Source: Hirundichthys speculiger
Lineage: Eukaryota > Chordata > Actinopteri > Beloniformes > Exocoetidae
NCBI GenBank assembly: GCA_018398805.1
Contig: JAGFBZ010000938.1
Location: 493,501 to 557,500, forward strand
Direction of reading: 5' to 3'
DNA length: 64,000 nt
Below the pieces are notes generated by a model. The model was given only the letters and a program-made list of their open reading frames with translations, was not told the origin of the DNA and did no database searches. Positions within the stretch are counted from its first letter, which is position 1; each line of letters opens with the position of its first letter. Positions 1 to 11,752 of the stretch are shown here, one piece after another. Made by a program: the position numbers and the translations under genes.

Positions 1-385
1 CAGCTAGCCATTTGAGACCGTACACTGATATGCAACTGTCACTAAAACATGCCCTCTAATTATGTGTGAATTTGTGGTTTTATGTATTTTAAACCGATGA
101 GGTCTATTCTTTTCTCATACCAGCCTATATGTTTATTTCTGCTGTAAACCTTCACATTTTAACAAGAGGGATGTCCATGGAAACTGATTCAGTTTTACAG
201 CCAGCCCCGATTGGTCACTGAAGGATCTGCATATTTCCATCCATTAATGGCTTCGATAAACAAAACTGGAGGTTGTCTCTTGGACAAAGGTTAAAATTTA
301 CAAAGCAGCTGTCCAACAAATGAAGACTAAAGACTCATGTCCTCTCTGGTCATTTTTATAGACTAGTGTGATGTCTCCAAATAAA

Positions 386-800
386 TCAAGTGTAGCTACG
401 ACATATTTGAATATATTGGAGTAAGAAATGACAGCACAAGCAGCACATGTTCATTGGACACTTCTCAGAATTAACTCTGAGAAGCTTCTCCTTGTTTCTG
501 CTGTGTTCTCCTTTATAACTTCTTTTTGTCTCTGTGCCTCCTGATATCACCAGGTGTTCACAGTGTATGCAAATACAGGCAACCCGACTACCGAGGGGGT
601 GTAAGGTGGCAGGACCCACATTCATCCGGGACTTTGCAGACACACTCTTTGTCTTTCTCCAGTTGTTCCAGTAGAAGTAGACTGGATCACCACTCATCTT
701 GCAGTCAGCGTTGATCTGTTCCTTGTTGAATTGACGGGAACTTAGTCTGTAATATCATGTGAGGTTCAGCACTTTGGGATTCTTCCCTGTTTTGTCCTTA
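386..800 (-). repeat. Dispersed THAP-like coding repeat, copy 1 (decayed)
   Basis: On the minus strand, a peptide of the form DKTGKNPKVLNLT, stop, then SSRQFNKEQIN reads into a 103-codon open frame. The same motif (DKTGKN..LNLTRKSRLYSCRFNKEKI) appears on the plus strand at about 28770-28830, and the nucleotides stay similar for over 100 bp. This is therefore a dispersed repeat rather than a host exon. The block RL.S.(R)FNKEQI resembles the C-terminal CSxHF part of THAP zinc fingers with the cysteine or histidine lost. The THAP link is an inference. The in-frame stop shows that the copy is dead. Confidence 0.4.
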
Positions 801-948
801 CGCCTGTGCTAAATCCGAGTCAGTCGCTTCAAAACCGTAAGTTTACATGACAAGAAAAAGCCCCAAATGCAGCAGTAATGACTGGTTTCAACCAGCGTTG
901 CCACCCAGCAGATATCAGTTTTCGTGGTATTCAGGTTTCCCCTATTAA

Positions 949-2111
949 AGGTAGGGTGGGTGATCTTTTTTGCAGCATTTTTTTACAATATTGCCTGAAA
1001 ACCTTTTCACATTCCCATTGCACCCACTGAAATAGAATGTTTGCAAAAAAACCGAAACGTTTTGGTCTGGTCTAGAGGGTGTAATCAGAGGAAAACTCTG
1101 ACCAATCAATGTACTGATCATCTTTACATTTATTGGCTGCCTAATACATCCATCAAATATCAATCCACTCCCACCCACCCCTCACAGTTTCGTTACTTGA
1201 GGACCTCCCTCAGCTCTGGCAATCAGGTGAGCAGACAGCGTTGCTATTTGAAAGCCAGAAATCAAGTTAGCTCGCACAGATCATTTCGTTGCAACAATGG
1301 CAGAGAAGAAGACGTCAACCGGCAGGAAAATCAAAGGGAAAACTGTTGTTGAAAAAGCAACAGCCATGTGGAAGCTAACCGAAGCTAACCGAAGCTAACC
1401 GAAGAACCAAACAGAACCAGAGTGGTTATCGGTACGGCTTTCCGCGCTGGCGCCAGCTTAAAAATGAAAAGGGGCTCCAGACCGATGCCAAGTTTCTATT
1501 TCCAGTTTCCACTGGATAGGTAAGATGATGCTGTTCTGATTATATATTTCAACATACTGATGGGTTATGGGTATTGTAGGCCTGTTCACCCAGTCAGTGA
1601 GAAAATGAAAGATGATGACAAAATTATTGTCCATCGAGTGACATGACGAACATATTCCAGCATCTTTCGCTAAGCTAGCAACTCTGTCAGCTAGGCTACA
1701 GTACTATGTGTGACACCATTAGCTAGGCTGTTGTTATCCTTGATGGCAGCTTTCCCAATATTGAATGCTATACCTTTTGTTATCTATAAGCTTCATGCAC
1801 AAACCGATAAATGCTGCTTATTGATTTTGTTTTTAGTTATGACGCTGGCATGGCACATAGTTCTACTCCTACAAAGCTAATTGTTGTTGGCAAATCGACG
1901 TGAGTGCTCGCGAATGTTCGTGAACTTCCGTGACCGCTCGAGACAGCGTGCGCTTTCATGTAGTCGTGAATTGTGTGAAGGCGTGGTTTCGAGGGCTGGG
2001 CTGAAGAGGAGGAGGCGGAGCCTTTGGGAGGAGGGAGGGAGTGTATATTTTCAAAATCTCACTTGAGTTGGATTGCTGGAACCGTTTTTTCAAAGATCTC
2101 ACACCACACCT
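949..2111. mobile_element. TTAA-flanked non-autonomous DNA transposon, 1.16 kb
   Basis: Terminal inverted repeats of about 22 bp (left AGGTAGGGTGGGTGATCTTT, right end reading inward AGGTGTGGTGTGAGATCTTT) are bounded on both sides by TTAA (945-948 and 2112-2115), the target duplication used by piggyBac and Kolobok superfamilies. The terminal sequence is not the usual piggyBac CCYT start, so Kolobok-like is the better guess. The interior has a short ATG frame at 1297 (MAEKKTSTGRKIKGKT...) followed by a (CCGAAGCTAA)n stretch at 1370-1405. No transposase is visible, so the element would need enzyme from elsewhere. Confidence 0.72.
1372..1405. repeat. Short tandem repeat, unit GAAGCTAACC
   Basis: About three and a half copies of a 10-bp unit lie inside the TTAA-flanked element, just downstream of its small ATG frame. 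Confidence 0.8.
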
Positions 2112-3289
2112 TTAAGTCCCATTTTGTAATCCAGAATTGGTTCTTTTAATCTTTTACAGGCCTGACAGATTGTAGGTGATGCTCCGCAGATTTAAAACAG
2201 AAATCCACATGTGCTTGAGTACAGGAAACATCTTATGGACATGCTAACAAGAATAAACTTAAGTTTAACTTTTTTTTTTAATCAGACAAGTAGTTTGGAA
2301 AAAGTGACCATACCTGCTTTATTAGGCACTTGTAAAAAGACACAAAAAATTTTTATTTCACTGTGCTATCTTAGCTGAGGTTAGATTTTCACCCAGTGTT
2401 AAACACCTCTTTGTTATAAGACATCACATTGCTCCTCAAATTTTATCTTTCTGTTAGCAGTGAAAAGCAAAATAGAAATACCTATTTATTGTGTATTATT
2501 TACTCAACAGAAACATTACACTGTACATAAATGTGCACCCACACACAGAAAGACATGAGACATGATTAGGAAACAGGCATGGTTAGGTGATGTTGTAAAG
2601 GAAACAGCACCAACAGTTCCAGCAGCAGAGTTAAAGGTTTCAACGGGACCTTGAGGGAAACGAGACCATAGAGACCATCAGGACGTCCTTTCATGTCCTC
2701 TCAGTGTCAGCGCATGTCAATAATGATAATTCAAGCACAGTCTGGGCTAGTAGCTGGATTACAGCTGAGATTAAATCATCCCATCAGCTCCTTTTCAGAG
2801 ACTTTAATGATGTCAGGATCCAGTAGATATCTTTTATTTAATATAAAATATAAATCTCAACATTGTAACTTGCTTCCAGTTTCCCAAGAGTTCAACTGGG
2901 AATCAGATAAATCCATGCTTGTTAAAAACTCGAACTCTAACTATTTTAAACATACCTAAGGTAGCCACAACAGCCTGACTGCCCCCCCCTTGATTAACAT
3001 GGCATTTTCTACACCCATAAAACTCAAAGTTATTTTTTCAGGGCTTTGGGTGCAATCGCTGCAGTTCTGAGAAACAACTGCACTGTTGGGTCCCGTGTGT
3101 GTTTTTAAACTGCTGCACTGTAGAAATATCCCCACAATTCACTGTGATGAATTTGGACAAATGGCTGTTTTAGGTCACAGAGACCTGAAACAGACAGCAG
3201 TTATGGAACAGGTGCTCATATTTCTAATTACCTAAACTAACATTTTCCTGTCAATCGAGGCTACCAGAGTACCATGGAAATGGTGCCTC

Positions 3290-3500
3290 TTTTATCCACT
3301 AGGTGGCAGCACCAGTCGTAGCGTGCTGCATTTGCAGACATGACCACTTTGCGCTCAGAAAGCAAGAAGTCAAAACAAGCAATACAGCTGATTTTTACGT
3401 AATTTTCTACCTTCAAACAACCATGTTTTACGACTGTGATGCTGCGGAGTGTAAATCACATACATCCAAAGCAGAGAAGTTACACATCTGTCCCTTGGTT
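3290..3500 (+). repeat. Dispersed THAP-like repeat, copy 2 (5' part)
   Basis: The stretch from TCCACTAGGTGGCAG through TAATTTTCTACCTTC and the peptide CDAAECKSHTSKAEKLH matches 27250-27391 plus 28620-28690, where the same sequence is split by a LINE insertion. The spacing C-x4-C would suit the first zinc-ligand pair of a C2CH finger. The match stops near 3500, and the rest of the 102-codon frame looks like chance. Confidence 0.45.
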
Positions 3501-4395
3501 CATTCCCAGAAATCTGTCAGTTTAATTCCCTTACCTCTTCATTATTGCGTGGCTTATATAAGTAAGAACAAATGGTATGATGTTGACTCGATGCTTTCTG
3601 CATCTGACTGACAACTAATCTCCCTATAAGCGATTCCTGCCCATCGAGCCACTCCGGCCATATGCAGTCCAACATTTTCAGATGGAAAAATAGCACAAAA
3701 TGCCATTCATTCTTCCTGTGACATTTTCACTTGGAATTATCTGTCAACTAAAGCTTAAAAATTGGATTTTAAATAGGTCTGAACTTAAATGATAGTGAAG
3801 GAACAAGCTGGCCATGAGGAAGAAACAATTTCTCTAAATGCCACCAACATGGGCTACTGCTGAGGCTTCTTCGCTGTGCATTTTTGAGCCTCTTTTGCAA
3901 TCACTACAAAGCACTGTGTCGATAATATAAGTGAAGTAACATTAATCCGTGCATGCAGTCCTCTCCTCACTCCATTTGTCTATGATGATACAATTTAAAT
4001 TACTGAGATTTGTATTTATTTATTTTTACCCCAAATCTATAGTCACTCTCTGGTTGAGCATGTTTTTTTTTTAAATAATATTATATATTTTTTTTAAATT
4101 TGGATGGTTTTAGTGACTTATTTTTCATGTGAAAGCAAAATCAAGTCAGAAATCACACAATTCTTCTTTTTTTTTTTTTTAATGGTACAATTTCCAACTA
4201 AGTGTGAGGGAAAAGGCTTATCGCGACTATGACTAAGCCTCCGGGGAATGAATATAAGTGTTTGAATGCACCCTGGCATTAAAGGACGTGGGGGGTCACA
4301 CCGAGAGAGAGGCGATAGGGGGAAGGAAACTGGCTGGGTGTTGGGGAGGGTGGGTGGCTTGGGGGTCACGATGAGCACCTGGTATTTGAACTGAC

Positions 4396-4536
4396 CTGCT
4401 CTGAGAGCTGCTTGCCTCTGAGGAAGAAGCCCAGCAGACAGCCGATGACCACAGCCAGCACAGACAGGATGAGCAGTCCGTTCTGCTTGCAGACGTTCTT
4501 CACCCTGCCCCACACTTCTTCCAGAGCCACCGCCAT
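4396..4536 (-). CDS. slc1a7: Excitatory amino acid transporter 5 (SLC1A7), first coding exon only
   Basis: First coding exon of a sodium-dependent glutamate transporter of the SLC1 family (EAAT5, a plasma-membrane transporter and chloride channel of retinal neurons). The 47 codons run from ATG at 4536 to a donor (CAG|GTCAGT) at 4396/4395. Residues 16-40 (CKQNGLLILSVLAVV, then IGCLLGFFLR) form the first membrane helix and match the EAAT5 N-terminus better than EAAT1, 2 or 4, whose equivalent segments differ. This ATG has A at -3 and G at +4 and gives an N-terminal tail of the usual EAAT5 length. The open frame continues upstream but without another ATG. The gene runs toward position 1. No further coding exon was recognised in 1-4395, so the remaining exons (helices 2-8 and hairpins) lie outside the window. 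Which teleost paralogue (slc1a7a or slc1a7b) cannot be decided from one exon. Confidence 0.88.
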
Positions 4537-5487
4537 CCTCCTCCACCACCTCCTCCACCTGTTTGTCCTTGTCCTGACTGCAACTTCACAACCCTCACAG
4601 AAAACCACCAAAGCACGGCGTCCCCCTTTTCACCACTTATTCAGCCATGCAGAACCCGGACAGAACCAACGGCCACCGAACTGTAGGAAGTATCGGCGTG
4701 TGGATGTAGTTGCATGCAGAGTGGAGAAGGACAGGATGGAGGTAGTCGTCCAGAAATAAAGCACTTCAGGAGTTACTGCTGTTCCCCTCTGAGCTGCGTC
4801 CTTGGTAGTTTTACATCAGTCTAAGAGCATGACATTGACACACTCACTGCTGATCCGTGTCTGCCTCTTTCTCTGTCAGTCATCCCCTCCACCCTCTCCC
4901 TTCCCCTCCACCACAGACGCATTTCTGCTGGCAGCCAACAGGGGGCTCTGCGACAGCTGGTGGTATTGTCATCAGGGTTAATACTGCGATCCTATTAGGC
5001 TGCAGTGCACAACTCACATCTAAGGCTGGATTAGAGAGCTCTCTGAACAATTGGACAGCGGATTGTTCTAGTCCACGGAAAAGGAGAGAAGAAAAAAAAG
5101 AAGAAGAGCGGAGGAAACAAATCCCAAGTGATACAAGGTAAAGAACTGTGTGAAACAAAGATAGAGCCTCTTGGTCACGGTCAGTTAAATTTATGATCCA
5201 CAGAAGTATGACTCACAATAATAGTGACAACTGAATCTGCACAACAGAAAAAAGGACACAGCTGTTGAGATATCATGGTTTTTTTTCTTGAGTGTGTTGA
5301 GGATGATGTGGAGATAATCCTTAAAGTTGTTAAACTACACTACATCACACTACATTTAACAATCATAACATGAGCACAATGTCCCCCCTTCATTATCTCC
5401 TTCAGTACTTAAGTGGAATTAAATGTAAAAGCATGTTCTTTAAAACTTCATTTCCCTGTGCTTGAAACCATATATTTTGGGTAACTG
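4537..5487. other. Upstream region of slc1a7; nothing specific
   Basis: Sequence immediately 5' of the slc1a7 start. It should contain the 5' UTR and promoter, but no TATA box or CpG-rich core could be assigned. No other feature was recognised. Confidence 0.4.
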
Positions 5488-6210
5488 ACCATATTTTCTG
5501 GACTATAAGCCGCACCTGAATATAAGCCGCACCCATTAAAATATAAACTAAATATATATTTTGTCACATGTAAACCGCACCGGACTATAAGCCGCCGGTA
5601 TCCAGGCTGAGAAATAAGATATTTACATCGAAAGATTTTGTACCATAAGTGTTTATTCATATACCTGAACTGATTTTCCTCCTCCTGTGTACTGAAACCC
5701 CCCCACACACCAAAGACATCCGGAACAGACCCATGAAATGGACCCGTATCAGGGTCCACTTGCACTCAGTGCCGGATCCACTTTGGAGCCGGATCACGGA
5801 CCTGCTGGCTCTACGCTGCGTCCGGTCCGCATCTGCGATTAAAACCTTACCTCTGCGGTGGGTCCACTCAGAACCCTGAAATCCACTGGTGAACCAACAA
5901 ACTGACTGGACAAACTGATAAATCCAGGTGTGTCCGAGTAGCCACAATGGTCAGACACACCTGGATTAATCAGTTTGTCCAATAATAACAGGTATTGATG
6001 CTAAATGAATGTAGAGTAGCATAGCCAACATAGGCTACTGAACAAAAACAGAATAGCCTTTAACTACTTGGTTTGTTTTTTGCACTTCCTGCTAGAGCGC
6101 CCCCTGAGGGCTGAAGAAAAATTCATAAAAAAGCTGCTGTATAAGCCTCGTGGTTGAAAGCATGGGACAAAAAACATTTGTTTTTTCCTTATAGTCCGGA
6201 AAATACGGTA
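5488..6210. mobile_element. Non-autonomous inverted-repeat DNA element, 723 bp
   Basis: The ends are inverted repeats of about 22 bp: left ACCATATTTTCTGGACTATA, right end reading inward ACCGTATTTTCCGGACTATA. The same phrase (ACTATAAGCCGC) recurs inside as direct subrepeats at 5511-5595. This terminal sequence is a very common fish and vertebrate repeat by my recollection. Its superfamily is not assigned here, because no clear target duplication is visible. It has no transposase. A second, partial relative begins at 48627 (ACCGTATTTCCTCTGATAA). Confidence 0.7.
5907..5981. repeat. 28-bp hairpin inside the 723-bp element
   Basis: The arms 5907-5934 and 5954-5981 are reverse complements with one mismatch, separated by a 19-bp loop. 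Confidence 0.85.
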
Positions 6211-8207
6211 GTTTGTTGTCAGCTAGGCCGCAGCGCATGTCTAGTGGGCCTCCCAAGTTTTTCAGGGTGCTGTGACTTTACAGATTCAGATCATCTTACC
6301 CATTTTTATGTCAACCTAATTTCACACTATGCTGCATTTGCTGTATCTCTGAATTAAGTCAAGTGTCAGACTCCACCCCTAAAACCAGCCGCTACGATCA
6401 GAACTGTAAAAACACGACTGAAAAATGAACTTTTATATCGTTTCCATTTGTTTTGAACAAATGGTGTCACTGACTTTTTTTGGGAAAAAAACTCCAAATG
6501 TTTCCTTTAATTAAGTTAGAACATTTTTGTTAATGGAAAAAAAAGGAGTAGGCCACAGTAGCAGTGTGTTTGATTATATTTCAATATTTTAGTTAGACAC
6601 ATCTACTCATTGCCTGGTACGGTATCTTCGGGTGACTACTTCCTGAAGATTGAATCTCAAATCTGGTCAAATCTATGGAGGTTGCATTTTAAGATAAAGA
6701 TCCACATTTCTTAAAAAAAAAAAACCAAACAAACAAAAAACCAGTTGCATTTTAACACAAATAAAGAGTAAATGTAATAGTTGAATAGTTGTTAAGTGTC
6801 TGTGGCAGGAAACATCAAAACAATTGTCGCATTTACTGCAATCATGCAACATGAGAGTGAAACAGATGAATCAAATTTATCTCACCATTACAGAATAAAA
6901 AATGCAGGGAAAGACATTGAGCACTGTTGTGGAATACCAGTCTTTCTATCTCCTGTTTTTCTATCTCCTGATAATGAACCGTCGTTCCAAATGTGGACAC
7001 GGATCAACTATTTGTCAGGAAAAACAAAAACAAAAAAAAATCTGCAGCAAGCTAAGCCCTAGTTAAAAATAATGGTGCTATAATAACCTTGATATTCACT
7101 AATGGCTCCTCATGACCAGACAGAGAAATATGCTTAATCAGGCTCCAGCCTGAGGAGAGACGAGATGTCTCTACATCTACAAGGCCGTGTCACGCGTCAG
7201 TCAGATATTATGGTCCTCTGGGACTTTTCCAGAACCTTCTGTAATCTTAATCTTAATGCTTAAATCAGTCATGTCATATTGTGTCGATGGTTATTTCTGT
7301 CATCTGCAACTCAACTGCATGACTCCCATTTGCATGTAGTGGAAGTGAAACTCCAGTGTCAAAATAATAATCGAAATAATCTTTTTTGATCAGCTCCATA
7401 ATATTTTAGCATCAGCATCTTTCTCTGCCTCTTCAGTCGTTGTCTTTTTAAGTTTAACGCACACTCAGTATCTCATCATGAACATTTCTGGTAACATGTA
7501 CCTTGTTTTTTCAAATTTTCAGCAAAGTCGACAGCAAAGTTGTTTCTTATTAATCGCCAGTGAATTTTGGTTCATGTCAGTGCAGCCGCCTGTTATTTTG
7601 CTAGTTTTCCCTCCATCTGGTGAGTGAGTACCGGTCCGATTCGGTGTCGTTTCTGACGTCCAGCCACCAGAACCTGGGAGAAAGTGGCTGCAGAAGATGC
7701 CGTCCAACTGGGCAGCACAAGTAACCTGCGACACCCCATTTCATCCTTACTCACCCACAAATAGCAAGCATCAGCGATGACACCCACAAACACACACACA
7801 AACACACACAACACACTCCCACTGTGCTATGAGCTTGGTTTGATGTGTGATAACTGGTTAAACATTAGTTTAAATGAAATACATTCTTCGTCGGTTCAGT
7901 CCAGTCTGTTTGCTGATTAATTTATATCAGTGTTCTTCTTAATCTCCCCATTTTCATTTCTGCTATTTACAGCAAAGAGGACATTGATGTCACATCTGCT
8001 TAGAAGGTTTCATTATGGAGCAAAGACATTAGAAATATCCTGAAATCATATACAACAGCTTGTTTTGTGTTTTTGGTTATAACATTTGTTTTGTGTTCAA
8101 TAACTTTGTGTGTTTCGTTCATTTCAGTTCTACTGTAAGGCTGAAAAGGATATACAATTTAATTGTCTCCTCTTTGGAAGTGGAATGAGCAAACTGATCA
8201 TTATTCT
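6211..8207. other. Intergenic, no recognisable feature
   Basis: AT-rich sequence with short A-runs and a CA-rich patch at 7780-7820. Open frames are short and unlike any family I know. Confidence 0.5.
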
Positions 8208-8420
8208 TCAGATTCAGATTCAGATTCAGATTCAAGCCTTTATTTGTCATAAGCATAGTTAACACAGGGTCAAGGATGCAATGAAATGCTTGCTGGGAGA
8301 AAGAACCGCTTATGACTCGCCTACGGAATACCGGTAAAAAAAAAAAAAAAAAAACGAAATACGATAGAAATACAGTCTACACAGTAGAGAATTCCAACAT
8401 GATATGCAATGAAAAAATTT
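8208..8420 (-). repeat. Antisense LINE-type 3' tail with TTCAGA hexamers
   Basis: Five tandem TTCAGA/GATTCA units are followed by GCCTTTATTTGTCAT, then an A-run. Read on the minus strand this is a 3' end of the form AATAAAGGC plus a simple-repeat tail, typical of 5'-truncated fish LINEs. No coding part was recognised. Confidence 0.5.
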
Positions 8421-9149
8421 CAAGCATATGCGGTAAGTGTACAGTAGGTCACAGTGTGTAATATAATAATAATAATGATAATATAAGTATAGGTAATGTA
8501 AGTGTATATATAATGTGATATAGTATAGTATAGATACTCAGTATGCATATAATATGATAATATGATTGTAATTATATAATATAGGTAATGTAGGTATTCT
8601 TCACCATAAATATTAGTTTGCAGGAATGCTACAGCATCCATGAAACTAGTGAACGGTCACAGTTCATTTGTGGACTTTCTGTGAGGAAGAGAAGATCTAT
8701 TAAATGTATACTGCTGGGAGTATAAACCATAACTCTGTGACTGAATTTAATGGGTCTGATATATAAATGAAACCATCATTACTGTCTCTGTATCAGTCTG
8801 TCAGTTTTAAAGGAATAGTTGGTGAGAGTCAGATGATTTAAGACATTTGAACATCATCCATCATCATTGCCTTCTCCCGTACTGGTGCAATTTTCTTTTT
8901 ACCAGCCTTTTATTTGTCCAGTGAGGAAATCATGCTATTAACACTCTTTCTGTGGCTTTTATCAGAAGAATGAATATTATATTTGTAATTCAGTGTCCAG
9001 GACCTTGAAACTGATTACAAAGATGTTTTTTTTTTTTTGATTACTTAATTAGAGCAGGAGAAATGGTTTTGAACAGGTTTTTTTTCTCTTTTTTTTTTTT
9101 TTTGGCATTTCATTGAAAATGATAACTCATTTTAAAAAGAAGGAACATC

Positions 9150-9745
9150 TTGCAGCAGAGGAAGTTCACTGACAGCAGGTCAGTGAGGTGATTGGGTATA
9201 TAAAGGGCGTCTTAGAGATGCAAACTCTCTCAGAAGTAAAGATGGGAAATGGTTCACCAACCTGCAAACAACCTTTAAATACAAAATCTGAATTGATTTC
9301 AGAATAATCTTCCTTAGTGGAAAATTGCAAATAATTTCAATATCCCCATACTGTCTATAGCATCATTAAATGATTCTGAGAATATGAATTAAAGTCGTTG
9401 TTTAAGGGGCAAAGTTGGAAATATTGAACATTATAATCACACAATAATAGCATAACATACCGCTGTTAAAACTTCACCAACTGGTCTCCTCAGTTCCCAG
9501 ACGTATGTGGAGCGTTGTTCAAGAGGGAATGCTACACCATGGGAAACGTCATTCTCTACCAACTTATTTGAGATATTTTTCTGTCTTCAAAATTACCATT
9601 TTATTCCAGATGGTAATTCTCCGAGGTTTAAAAATCTGATATATTTTCTATGGCCTATGCTGAATAACTAGGGCTTTATGAAAACTGCAAATCTTTGCAT
9701 TTTGTCGTTATCTACATTTTACAATGTCACAACTTGTTCAAAATT
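9150..9745 (+). mobile_element. Decayed Tc1/mariner element
   Basis: A TATATAAAGGGCG box precedes an ATG at 9242 whose frame reads MGNGSPTCKQ, then stops. The following nucleotides still line up by eye with the N-terminal helix-turn-helix of a common fish mariner transposase (a VHNIIKRF-like piece survives as VYSIIK). At 9490-9600 the phrase TCCTCAGTTCCCAGACG and what follows resemble the 3' part of the same family. The centre is deleted and there are many stops, so this is a dead remnant. The family assignment rests on memory. Confidence 0.55.
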
Positions 9746-10254
9746 CACAGTACAGGCCAATGAATCACTTTTCTATGGATTTCATCCTGTTCAGGTCAAT
9801 TTCTGGACTGTTGCATGTGGAGAACATGCAAACCGCACACAGACCTAGACCAAGAAACGTAGTCCCACCAGAATAATTCTGCTGGGATTGCTGCTACTGT
9901 CCTCCCTGGGTCTCCTAACTAAAAGTATAGATCAGTCCATAAAGGTTTGTGCAATATGCTCCTATTTTGTTTTATGAAGCCAGAGGAGACACTTTCTGTC
10001 ACTTAGAAGCTTCTGGCAAGAAAGCTATAAGTCTAAACTCAGTGAGTTACATTGTGTGAGAGAGGACATATTTTACTCCATTTTGATGTATAATTGAGTC
10101 CTGTTGGGTGAAAATAAATTGTAGATTTTCTCAGAAAAGGTACGACACATGTCCAGGAAAAGTCATAGCATGTGTCATGCCATCAATTAGGTTGTTTTGA
10201 CATTTGAACTATGTTTCTTTATTGAACAGTGTGAGGCTAGTTTGTGGAAATTAG
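9746..10254. other. Intergenic, no recognisable feature
   Basis: No coding, RNA or repeat signal was seen. Confidence 0.45.
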
Positions 10255-10257
10255 GAT

Positions 10258-10312
<55 letters not shown>

Positions 10313-10345
10313 GATAATAATAATAATAATAATATTAATAATAAA
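10255..10345. repeat. (ACT)n followed by (AAT)n microsatellite
   Basis: An uninterrupted run of about 18 ACT units changes directly into ATA/AAT units. Confidence 0.95.
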
Positions 10346-10399
10346 TATGTTTTTGCAACAATAACATGTAGTGGGGTTGTTGCTTTTACAGCATTCCCA

Positions 10400-10500
10400 C
10401 CAATGACCCCTGCTGGGATTTGAAGCAGGAACCTTTCTGCTATAAGGCTGCAGTGTTAACCAGTGTTAACCAGTGTTAACCAGTGTTAACCACCAGAGTG
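10400..10500 (-). repeat. tRNA-derived SINE fragment (antisense) with a 10-bp tandem repeat
   Basis: GGGATTTGAAGCAGGAACC followed by GCTATAAGGCTGCAGTGTTAACC is the reverse complement of a tRNA-like head with B box and A box, as in fish SINEs. The A-box end is expanded into four copies of CAGTGTTAAC (about 10453-10492). Confidence 0.5.
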
Positions 10501-10670
10501 CTGTGCTGTACCCAACAAGTCTTTTTAAGGAGCAAAATCAAGGAAATAACAGAGCGCCAGTACCAAAGTATCAGGCTGTGATTCAAGGCCACACAGATCT
10601 CAGGTTTCCATCATCCTGATGATACCAAAGTCTTGCGCAAATGAAATGAAGCAAATGCTTCATTTCAGTT

Positions 10671-11700
10671 TAATTCAATTCAATTCAATTCAATTTTATT
10701 TATATAGCGTCTGTTACAATGACAATTGTCTCTAGGCGCTTTACAGAGACCCAGAGCATGACCCCCGAGCAAATATCATCAACTAAGATTATATAATTAA
10801 ATCCAATCAATGATAATGGAGGTAAAAAACTCCCACGTAGGGAGAAAAAAAACCTTTATACCAAACAGTGGCAAGAAAAAACTCCACTTTAAGAGGAAGA
10901 AACCTTGAGCAGGACCTGGCTCATATGGAGGGACCTTCCTGATGAAGACCAGCCGGGTAGAGAAAGAAAAGAGGGGAGACAGGACAGAGAGAGGATGGAG
11001 GACAGAGAGAAGATGGAGGACAGAAAGAGGATGTAGCACAGAAAAAGTAAAAAATAATAATAAAGAAGTAGTGGAATTGTTGTAGGGAGAATGCAAGCGA
11101 GCTATGGAGGGCCCTTGGGCGTGTGCTCAGCGTAATGAGCCATGATAGGCTCTTGAGTATCAATAATGTGCGGGTGGGGTGTAGGTGAGGTGTGTGAGAA
11201 AAGGGGGAGGAGGGGGGAGGAGGAGGGGGTTTGGGTTTAAGAAAAGAGAAGGGTAGGATTTCAAGCAAAAGGATGCAATATATAAACATAAACAGATGGA
11301 GGCAGCAGCACTGGGATGAGATGGCCAGAGGACCAGGTCACCGATCACCACGCCAGTCGGCACCCAAACACAAGTGGAGGAGAACCCCGGGATGGACAGA
11401 GGATGGAACTGCAAGTCAGCATGAAACCCAGGAAACTCTGACCTGCAAATACACAAAGAGAAAAGGGGGCAGAAACAGCACAACAAACACAGGAAAGCAA
11501 AGAAAATGGAGCACAGTTTCAGTAACAGGGTGCTCCCAAATAATTATAAATGAGCTGGAGGAGGAGGAAGGGAGGAAGAAAGGGAAGAAAAAGGAGAAGA
11601 GCAGTGGAGACACCACTCAGCAGATCATGCTGGTGTCTCCCTGTAGCGTAGGCCTATAGCAGCATAGCTATGACGAAGCTGTGATTAAGACGAGCTACTC
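10671..11700 (-). mobile_element. LINE family A, copy 1: antisense 3' end
   Basis: The copy begins on the plus strand with (CAATT)n, then ATTTATATAGCGTCTGTTAC, GCGCTTTACAGAGACCCAGA and CATGACCCCCGAG, and continues for about 1 kb. The same sequence occurs antisense at 27392, 33240 and 63692, and sense at 40362-43278, where it is joined to a reverse-transcriptase C-terminus. This copy therefore contains only the 3' UTR of a LINE lying in reverse. The open frames here are purine-rich shadows of that UTR. It ends at a 52-bp palindrome. Confidence 0.72.
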
Positions 11701-11752
11701 TAGTCTTACTACTACAACTATAGTTATAACTATAGTTGTAGTAGTAAGACTA
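11701..11752. repeat. Perfect 52-bp palindrome at the LINE junction
   Basis: TAGTCTTACTACTACAACTA and its reverse complement meet with no spacer around a TTATAA centre. Only one arm is present at the corresponding point of LINE copy 2 (28461-28485), so the palindrome was created in or after this insertion. Confidence 0.92.

Larger units (their letters stand above)
1..4395 (-). other. slc1a7: slc1a7 intron 1 (part)
   Basis: Everything from the donor at 4395 down to position 1 should be intron 1 of slc1a7, because no second exon was recognised. It holds a TTAA-flanked DNA element (949-2111) and two pieces of a THAP-like repeat (about 386-800 and 3290-3500). The stretches 1-385, 2112-3290 and 3520-4395 show only AT-rich sequence without recognisable features. 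Confidence 0.6.

Noticed and set aside
386..697. 103-codon minus-strand frame looking faintly like a receptor domain
   Set aside because: The same sequence recurs with stops at about 28770-28900, so it is a dispersed repeat.
4118..4558. 146-codon minus-strand frame overlapping slc1a7 exon 1
   Set aside because: It is in a different frame from the conserved EAAT5 helix and ends in low-complexity lysines; a shadow.
8420..8641. Tyr/Ile-rich 73-codon minus-strand frame
   Set aside because: Translation of AT-rich ATA/TAT repeats.
10453..10492. Regular 10-bp repeats considered as a CRISPR-like array
   Set aside because: No spacers, vertebrate context; an expanded SINE A-box region.
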